Below are positions 48,453-53,819 of a DNA stretch of 53,819 nt, piece after piece. Each line of letters starts with the position of its first letter. Positions within the stretch are counted from its first letter, which is position 1. The stretch comes from Gammaproteobacteria bacterium (GTDB lineage Bacteria > Pseudomonadota > Gammaproteobacteria > Legionellales > Legionellaceae). The notes below the pieces were generated by a model. That model searched no databases. It saw nothing but the letters and a program-made list of their open reading frames with translations, and had not been told where the DNA came from. The stretch lies in NCBI GenBank assembly GCA_030147635.1, contig JASBUZ010000050.1, positions 1-53,819 on the forward strand, in the 5' to 3' direction. A program made the position numbers and the translations under genes.

Positions 48453-49976
48453 GTGGCGACATCTACCATCGAAGTAAAATATCCTTTTTTATTCGATACA
48501 CTGCTTCTGGACCAGTTATACTCTCGTATCTTTATCCTGTTAATTTTTTTTATTCTTGTCGCTGTTTACTTCTTAGATAAAAAACAAAAGCGTCATACCA
48601 TCCTTAGAAACTTTCCGCTGATAGGCCATCTTAGATACTGGAGCGAATATCTCGGAGAATTTCTCAGACAATATTTCTTTGCGAACGACCGCGAAGAGCT
48701 TCCATTCAACCGTGCAGAACGCAGCTGGGTCTATCGTGCAGCCAAGGGGATTGATACCACCATTGGCTTTGGCTCAACCAGGCCACTAAATCACACAGGC
48801 ACACTTTATTTTGTGAGCGCTCCTTTTCCCGTGCTTTCATCAGGCTCCGCCAAAACTCAACCTCTCACCGTTGGCAAATACTGCAGAACACCATACGTAG
48901 CCTCTCGCCTGTTCCATATCTCGGGTATGAGTTACGGCTCTATTTCTAAACCAGCCCTTAAAGCACTCTCGCATGGCGCCAAAAAAGCAGGATGCTGGTT
49001 AAATACAGGTGAGGGGGGTATTGCACCTTATCATCTTGAAGGAGACTGTGACATTATTGCGCAAATTGGGACAGCTAAATATGGATTTCGAGACAAGGAC
49101 GGTAAGTTGTCTGATAAACAACTTCTACTGTACGCAAAAAACCCAAACATCAAAATGTTTGAAATTAAATTAAGCCAAGGAGCCAAGCCTGGAAAAGGCG
49201 GTATCTTGCCTGCAATTAAGGTCACCGAGGAAATTGCTGCAATCCGAGGCATTCCGGTACATACCGACTCGATTAGTCCTAACCGTCATCCCGATGTTGC
49301 CAATGTCGAAGAGCTTCTAGATATGATTGAGCATATTCGAGAAATCACAGGCAAGCCTGTTGGATGTAAATTTGTATTAGGAAGTTATGAGTGGCTACAT
49401 GATTTATGCCTTGCTATTCATCAGCGCGGCATTTTATCAGCTCCTGACTTTATTACGCTCGACAGTGCGGATGGAGGTACTGGTGCCTCCCCACAAGGCC
49501 TCATGGACTATATGGGCATTCCCATCAAAGAGTCTCTCCCAAAACTGGTTGATATCTTAATTATTTATAACTTACGCAACCGCATTAAAGTCATTGCCAG
49601 TGGCAAGCTCATCACGCCTGCCGACGTTGCCTGGGCACTATGTGCCGGGGCTGATTTTATTAACTCAGCGCGAGGATTCATGTTATCTCTCGGATGTATT
49701 CAGGCGATGAAATGTCACCAAAATACTTGCCCAACTGGCATCGCAACCCATGATTTACGCTTACAAAAAGGTCTCGTCATCGAAGATAAAATTGAGCGTG
49801 TGTATCGTTATGCAATCAGTATTGAACATGAAGTAGAAACGCTTTGTCATTCTTCCGGCGTCAATGAGCCACGTCAACTGCAGCGCAAACATGCCCGTAT
49901 TGTATGTGAGGATGGCCTATCAGTCTCACTTGCTGACATGTTCCCCGATCAAAATCCACTCCCTGAGTATGAGTAA
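48453..49976 (+). CDS. membrane-anchored FMN-binding glutamate-synthase-like protein
   Basis: 507 residues from a GTG start with AAAGGAA upstream. One or two N-terminal hydrophobic segments (about 20-45) anchor a TIM-barrel domain like the FMN domain of glutamate synthase: HISGMSYGSISKPALKALSHGAKKAG, GEGGIAPYH, ITLDSADGGTGASPQGLMDYMG, and the Fe-S cysteines KCHQNTCPTGIATHD. No glutaminase domain is present, so it is not a complete GOGAT. Stand-alone members of this family have poorly known substrates. Confidence 0.85.
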   Translation: MATSTIEVKYPFLFDTLLLDQLYSRIFILLIFFILVAVYFLDKKQKRHTILRNFPLIGHLRYWSEYLGEFLRQYFFANDREELPFNRAERSWVYRAAKGIDTTIGFGSTRPLNHTGTLYFVSAPFPVLSSGSAKTQPLTVGKYCRTPYVASRLFHISGMSYGSISKPALKALSHGAKKAGCWLNTGEGGIAPYHLEGDCDIIAQIGTAKYGFRDKDGKLSDKQLLLYAKNPNIKMFEIKLSQGAKPGKGGILPAIKVTEEIAAIRGIPVHTDSISPNRHPDVANVEELLDMIEHIREITGKPVGCKFVLGSYEWLHDLCLAIHQRGILSAPDFITLDSADGGTGASPQGLMDYMGIPIKESLPKLVDILIIYNLRNRIKVIASGKLITPADVAWALCAGADFINSARGFMLSLGCIQAMKCHQNTCPTGIATHDLRLQKGLVIEDKIERVYRYAISIEHEVETLCHSSGVNEPRQLQRKHARIVCEDGLSVSLADMFPDQNPLPEYE

Positions 49977-50057
49977 TTTATTTCGATACGCATCACAAAT
50001 CTTATTTTTTGAACTATCCTTCAAGTGTAAAGGCACATAAAAGAAGGATTGTCTGTG

Positions 50058-51854
50058 ATGAAAAGGATTGTACTAATTTTAGTCTTCTGCTTATTCGCGC
50101 TCCCGCTGTGTGCTGAGCCCATACAAAAAAGCGATATCGACCAATTATTAAAGCGCGTGGACCCTGAAACAAAACTGGGTGCCTTGGTCGTGGACTTAGA
50201 TACGGGAGAAACACTCTACTCAAGAAATGCTGATAAAGCTTTCATTCCAGCCAGTAACATGAAACTCTTTTCTGATGCCGCCGCCCTATTAGCCCTTGGC
50301 CCAAATTATAAATTTGAAACTGAATTAAGTACTGATGCAACGCACCTTAAAAGTGGTGTACTGAACGGCTCAATTTATCTGTACCTTCCAGGCGACCCCT
50401 CTTTCACCAGTGATGATTTAGCAGGTTTACTTGCAGAGCTTAAAGCGTGGCAGATCCAAAAAATCAAAGGTCATATCATTCTCATCAGCAGCAGACGTGG
50501 TATTAAACCCTACGCCCCTGGGTGGACCAAAAAGGATTTAATTTATAGCTACGGCGCACCACTTGCACCTGTAGTCCTCGATGAAAACCGCTTGATTGTG
50601 ACAGTCAATCCTGCCGCACGAGCAGGTGAACAAGCGGTGATTGAGTTACGCCCTGCAAACAATGGCGTTAAACTCATCAACGAAGTCACCACCAAAGCTA
50701 AATCTGAGAATTGTGGATTCAGCTATTTGATGGATGCGAAAAACCAATTAACAGTTCGTGGGTGTATTGGACTCAGTCAGTGGTCAGCACAACAAGGTCT
50801 GGCAATTAAAAATCCTTCTATCTATACCAAAGCGCAAATCCGCTCTGAACTTGCAAAACTCGGCATCAGTTTAGATGGCAAAATTAAATACGGTAAAAAG
50901 CCAAAGCAGGCCTTATTGCTTGCCAAACACCAATCTAAATCTATCTCACAACTGCTTGCAGCAACCCTGAAGACTTCTAATAATTTATATGCCGACAGTT
51001 TATTTCTACACACAGCAGCCGTCTTACATGGCTCCCCCGTCAACTGGGCTGCGGCTAAAAGAGTCATTAAAAAGTTCCTACACAAAGAAACCGGCATTAA
51101 ACTCAAAGATGCCAATTTTACCGATGGCTCAGGTTTGTCGAGAGAAGATCGATTGACCCCACAGCAAACTGTTGAGTTATTACAGTTTTTATATGCTCGT
51201 TTTCCATTGGCTTATGAGTACATTGCAGCCCTTCCTGTCGCGGGCCGCGATGGCACCCTCAAAAGACGCTTGAAAAAACCGTCTCAAAAGGGATTTGTTC
51301 GTGCAAAAACAGGAACTATGCGTGGCATTGTTAGCCTATCAGGCTATTTATATACCGAAAATGCACATACGCTTGCCTTTGCAATTTATGTCAACCAAGG
51401 GGAAAAAACCAAACCACAAATCACATGGCGCTATCCGGCCCTGGTCGATGCGCTTTGCGACTTTTTCCTAAAACAGCATCCCAATAAACCAGGAGAAAAA
51501 CCTGCTAATCATGCACATGCTCGCGTTGCCTTTCAAACGCATACCCCTCAAACCGAAATTGCACTTAATCATGCTAAGAAGTGGCGTCATATTGAACTTG
51601 CGTTAAAACGCGCCTTAAGAGGAAAACCGGTTGCGGTGGTCTATCGTGGTGACTCTGTTGTGCTCGACGACCAATCAAAAGACCCTAATATCGTTTGGCA
51701 AGCACTACAAGTTGTCAACAAAAAATATCCGTTCTCTACGGCTTTAACCAGTAAAACAGCACCATCCAAGCATAGCACCCCTACCTTGCTTTGGATACAA
51801 ACTGGCCAATCGGCCAGTACACGCACCTGGACACTCCGAGACTCCGCAGGCTGA
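50058..51854 (+). CDS. dacB: D-alanyl-D-alanine carboxypeptidase/endopeptidase (PBP4 type)
   Basis: 598 residues from ATG 50058 (GAAGGA nine bases upstream), with signal peptide VLILVFCLFALPLCA. The S13 penicillin-binding motifs are SNMK (Ser66-Lys69), SNN (307-309) and KTG (417-419). It trims peptidoglycan cross-links or pentapeptides in the periplasm. About 125 residues after the usual end (from about 475) form an added domain (WRHIELALKRALRGKPVAVVYRGDSVVLDDQ...) that I cannot assign. Confidence 0.9.
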   Translation: MKRIVLILVFCLFALPLCAEPIQKSDIDQLLKRVDPETKLGALVVDLDTGETLYSRNADKAFIPASNMKLFSDAAALLALGPNYKFETELSTDATHLKSGVLNGSIYLYLPGDPSFTSDDLAGLLAELKAWQIQKIKGHIILISSRRGIKPYAPGWTKKDLIYSYGAPLAPVVLDENRLIVTVNPAARAGEQAVIELRPANNGVKLINEVTTKAKSENCGFSYLMDAKNQLTVRGCIGLSQWSAQQGLAIKNPSIYTKAQIRSELAKLGISLDGKIKYGKKPKQALLLAKHQSKSISQLLAATLKTSNNLYADSLFLHTAAVLHGSPVNWAAAKRVIKKFLHKETGIKLKDANFTDGSGLSREDRLTPQQTVELLQFLYARFPLAYEYIAALPVAGRDGTLKRRLKKPSQKGFVRAKTGTMRGIVSLSGYLYTENAHTLAFAIYVNQGEKTKPQITWRYPALVDALCDFFLKQHPNKPGEKPANHAHARVAFQTHTPQTEIALNHAKKWRHIELALKRALRGKPVAVVYRGDSVVLDDQSKDPNIVWQALQVVNKKYPFSTALTSKTAPSKHSTPTLLWIQTGQSASTRTWTLRDSAG

Positions 51855-51862
51855 GTAAATCC

Positions 51863-51908
51863 TTCAAAATAGTCTAAAATTAAAATATATTGATTGTATT
51901 TTGGACTA
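51863..51908 (+). promoter_or_regulatory. promoter and inverted repeat before helical effector-like gene
   Basis: TTCAAA (51863-51868), 18 bases, TATATT (51887-51892) form a plausible promoter. Arms TAGTCTAAAAT (51870-51880) and ATTTTGGACTA (51898-51908), with one mismatch, bracket the -10 and end three bases before the ATG. The repeat could be an operator or, in RNA, mask the start. Confidence 0.4.
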
Positions 51909-51911
51909 AAT

Positions 51912-53723
51912 ATGCCTAACAAAACTTTTTCAAAACAGTTTATTGATGAAATTAATAATGGTTTTTTTAAAAAAAACGCGTGGGCCCAGGAAAAAGTTAA
52001 GCAAGTCAATGACAAGTCAACCCCACAGCCTGGTGCATTATCACGCGTTTTCACACAGATGAGTTTACAGCTGCCCGAAACAGATTTTAATGCCTTAATC
52101 CATGCTAAAAAAGCTGGGTGGATGGCTTTTTCAAAATATCTGGCTAAACAGGCATTGCCTGTTTACCAGCACTTTTTCTCTGGTAAAGGTAAGCTTCCTG
52201 ACCTCTCTCTGAGTGAAGCAGAAATCAAGAGATATATCCTCCAAGGCATTCTTGAGCAATATACAGGGGCAGTCTCGGAATATATGAGTCAAAAAGGCCT
52301 TGATGGAGACACTCAAGGCAAAATGAACATTGCTATTGAGCAGGTTATGAAAGCGCTAAATGATGCACCGAAAGACTCAATTTACGCTGCCGCCAACCCA
52401 AGCACGGAGCTGCCAAGTCCAATTGAAAGTCAATTAGAAGCATTTGCAGAGCGTGATAGAGTAATGGCTTCATCGGACACTGCCATGGATATTTCTGAGC
52501 TTCTTAATACTGCAGTAAGAAATCAGAAAACATTAAGTGAGTTACACAACAAGTTAACCGAAAAAGAAACCCAACTGATCGAGCAAGTTCAGCAGGCAGT
52601 AAATCGCCCAGAGATACAAAAGCTAGAAAGGGAAAACTACCCCCTTGAACTCAAAGCTCAAATAAAAGAATTGCATCAGCAAATGGCAATGGTTGCTCAG
52701 GCCGAAACATTCATTAAGTGGTTAGAGGATATCCGATTACTTACCAACAATGTAAATCTCAATGAGACCAATATGGCGACTGTTGCGCCAATACTCATGG
52801 AGAAATTAGTAGAGGTAGATTCATTGCTTTCTACAGCAATAGTAACTTTTTCCGACAACAATCTATCCACGGCACTAAGAACTGCCCAAACCGAGGCTCA
52901 TGAGCAAATTAATAAGTTAAAAGAGGCTCTGCCTGAGCGCCTTAGCTTGTATCCAGGACAAAGTCCAACCTCCTTTACCGCGGGACAGAGTATCACAGGA
53001 TTTGGCCAAGAACCTACAGCGAACGCGGCAAAAAACTTAGTTGCAGACTGGCAACGTGCATTAACAAACAATCAAGTAACCATTAACGGCGCCCCCCTCA
53101 GCTTCTATGCTGAAGCCTACAATAAATTTCAGGATGAAGAAAACATTAAGAAATTCTACAGAGAAATTCTATTACAAGATTTACCCGAGGACACTTCTTC
53201 CGACAAAAAAGAACAAATGGCCAAATACCTAGACGAGCAACTCCACCAAGGGGGGCTACTCTGGCCTGTTACCAATAGTTTATCACTTGCTTTCACAGCG
53301 ATAAGTAAAGGTCAGTACCCTGATACCCCAACTGGTAGCACTCAGAAAATTAATATTGTTACAAATGAAAATGGGCTCACTGTACAGGAGTACCTCACAG
53401 CCAACAGTTTAACCATCGCCCAGGGGGGAGGAAGCCCTTTGGAGCACCTTGTTACCGAGGAAAAAAGGAAAATTTATGCAACCTCACCTAGTCAGCCTAT
53501 TATTGAGGCAGAAGGTACTGTGAGCATTAATTTCTCAGGTAATCCATCGAGCCCTAAACTAAAAGTGGAAAGTAACCACATTAATTATGGACATCCTAAG
53601 TTAAAAGCACTGATGAATAAGCAACGTAGCTATTTAGAAATGTTTTCAGATTTCTTCGATTGGCTCACCCATCTCTTATCACTCACCTTACGCACTGCCC
53701 ACTTAAGAAGTCATATTTTTTAG
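51912..53723 (+). CDS. large helical protein, putative Dot/Icm effector
   Basis: 603 residues from ATG 51912 (an upstream in-frame TTG at 51894 is less likely). Hydrophilic with long amphipathic and coiled-coil helices (QKTLSELHNKLTEKETQLIEQVQQAV, RENYPLELKAQIKELHQQMAMVAQAETFIKWLEDIR). There is a more globular C-terminal part and a hydrophobic segment near the end (MFSDFFDWLTHLLSLTL). No signal peptide, no catalytic motif recognised. Composition fits a T4BSS substrate, but no direct evidence. Its stop overlaps a convergent reading frame at the window edge. Confidence 0.6.
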   Translation: MPNKTFSKQFIDEINNGFFKKNAWAQEKVKQVNDKSTPQPGALSRVFTQMSLQLPETDFNALIHAKKAGWMAFSKYLAKQALPVYQHFFSGKGKLPDLSLSEAEIKRYILQGILEQYTGAVSEYMSQKGLDGDTQGKMNIAIEQVMKALNDAPKDSIYAAANPSTELPSPIESQLEAFAERDRVMASSDTAMDISELLNTAVRNQKTLSELHNKLTEKETQLIEQVQQAVNRPEIQKLERENYPLELKAQIKELHQQMAMVAQAETFIKWLEDIRLLTNNVNLNETNMATVAPILMEKLVEVDSLLSTAIVTFSDNNLSTALRTAQTEAHEQINKLKEALPERLSLYPGQSPTSFTAGQSITGFGQEPTANAAKNLVADWQRALTNNQVTINGAPLSFYAEAYNKFQDEENIKKFYREILLQDLPEDTSSDKKEQMAKYLDEQLHQGGLLWPVTNSLSLAFTAISKGQYPDTPTGSTQKINIVTNENGLTVQEYLTANSLTIAQGGGSPLEHLVTEEKRKIYATSPSQPIIEAEGTVSINFSGNPSSPKLKVESNHINYGHPKLKALMNKQRSYLEMFSDFFDWLTHLLSLTLRTAHLRSHIF

Positions 53724-53819
53724 TTCCTGCATAGCAACCTGATTTGCCCGAAGCAAGAGTTTATATTTGATGGCAAAGTGATTCAGGTTTGTTTTAATTT
53801 TTAACATTTCAAGTTTGCA
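53703..53819 (-). CDS. C-terminal end of a gene running off the window
   Basis: Minus-strand open frame entering from the right edge and ending in TAA at 53705-53703. It reads LNHFAIKYKLLLRANQVAMQEL and ends KNMTS. Only 38 codons are visible. It looks like a genuine helical C terminus but cannot be identified; it overlaps the convergent gene by 21 bases. Confidence 0.35.
   Translation of the reverse strand, partial: CKLEMLKIKTNLNHFAIKYKLLLRANQVAMQELKNMTS

Overview
The window looks like a chromosomal segment of a gammaproteobacterium of the order Legionellales. Three things point there: a complete, collinear Dot/Icm type IVB secretion block (icmT, S, an IcmR-position gene, Q, P, O, N, M, L, K, E, G, C, D, J, B) on the minus strand; a Legionella-type major outer-membrane protein; and many gene-sized, eukaryote-style or coiled-coil reading frames between housekeeping genes. 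I cannot name the species from sequence alone.

Layout. 1-4.8 kb: a sodium:solute symporter, then a tight five-gene plus-strand run: a Lon-S16-like domain, an exported beta-rich protein, a 57-residue Gly/Asp/Lys-repeat peptide, a pre-ATP-grasp-like protein and an ATP-grasp ligase. This looks like a peptide-modification (RiPP/graspetide-like) operon and is the best candidate here for an undescribed system. 4.9-5.8 kb: the Legionella-type porin. 6.0-9.5 kb (minus): lysS, prfB (with its frameshift site lost) and fliA. 9.6-15.3 kb: an accessory stretch with a PI-kinase-like putative effector, an outer-membrane barrel containing an 18-bp-arm inverted repeat, an Asp-box repeat exoprotein, a remnant of a second kinase-like gene and a Nudix protein with a C-terminal membrane hairpin. 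The last two lie between two direct copies of the alaS 3' end, like a small insertion. 15.3-19.4 kb (minus): alaS, recX, recA. 19.5-23.9 kb (plus): acetoacetyl-CoA synthetase and the methionine importer metNIQ. 24-26 kb: a large coiled-coil protein convergent with icmB and a plausible effector.

26.0-42.7 kb (minus): the Dot/Icm operons. They encode the coupling complex (IcmO/DotL, IcmP/DotM, IcmJ/DotN, with chaperone IcmS), the core complex (IcmK/DotH, IcmE/DotG, IcmG/DotF, IcmN/DotK), inner-membrane parts (IcmL, IcmM, IcmC, IcmD, IcmT), the ATPase IcmB/DotO and the IcmQ module with a lineage-specific IcmR-like partner. Two TTAA-N7-TTAA-type direct repeats resembling PmrA boxes precede genes of this cluster. 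dotA-D, icmF/H and icmV/W/X are not in the window.

42.8-47.6 kb: fthC, an EVE-domain gene, ubiK and comM (plus), then pyrB, ruvX and yqgE (minus). 47.7-53.8 kb: a helical unknown protein, a membrane-anchored FMN-binding glutamate-synthase-like protein, a PBP4-type D-Ala-D-Ala carboxypeptidase, a long helical putative effector, and the 3' end of a minus-strand gene running off the window. No rRNA, tRNA, CRISPR array or recognisable transposase was seen, and no gene-free stretch exceeds about 300 bases.
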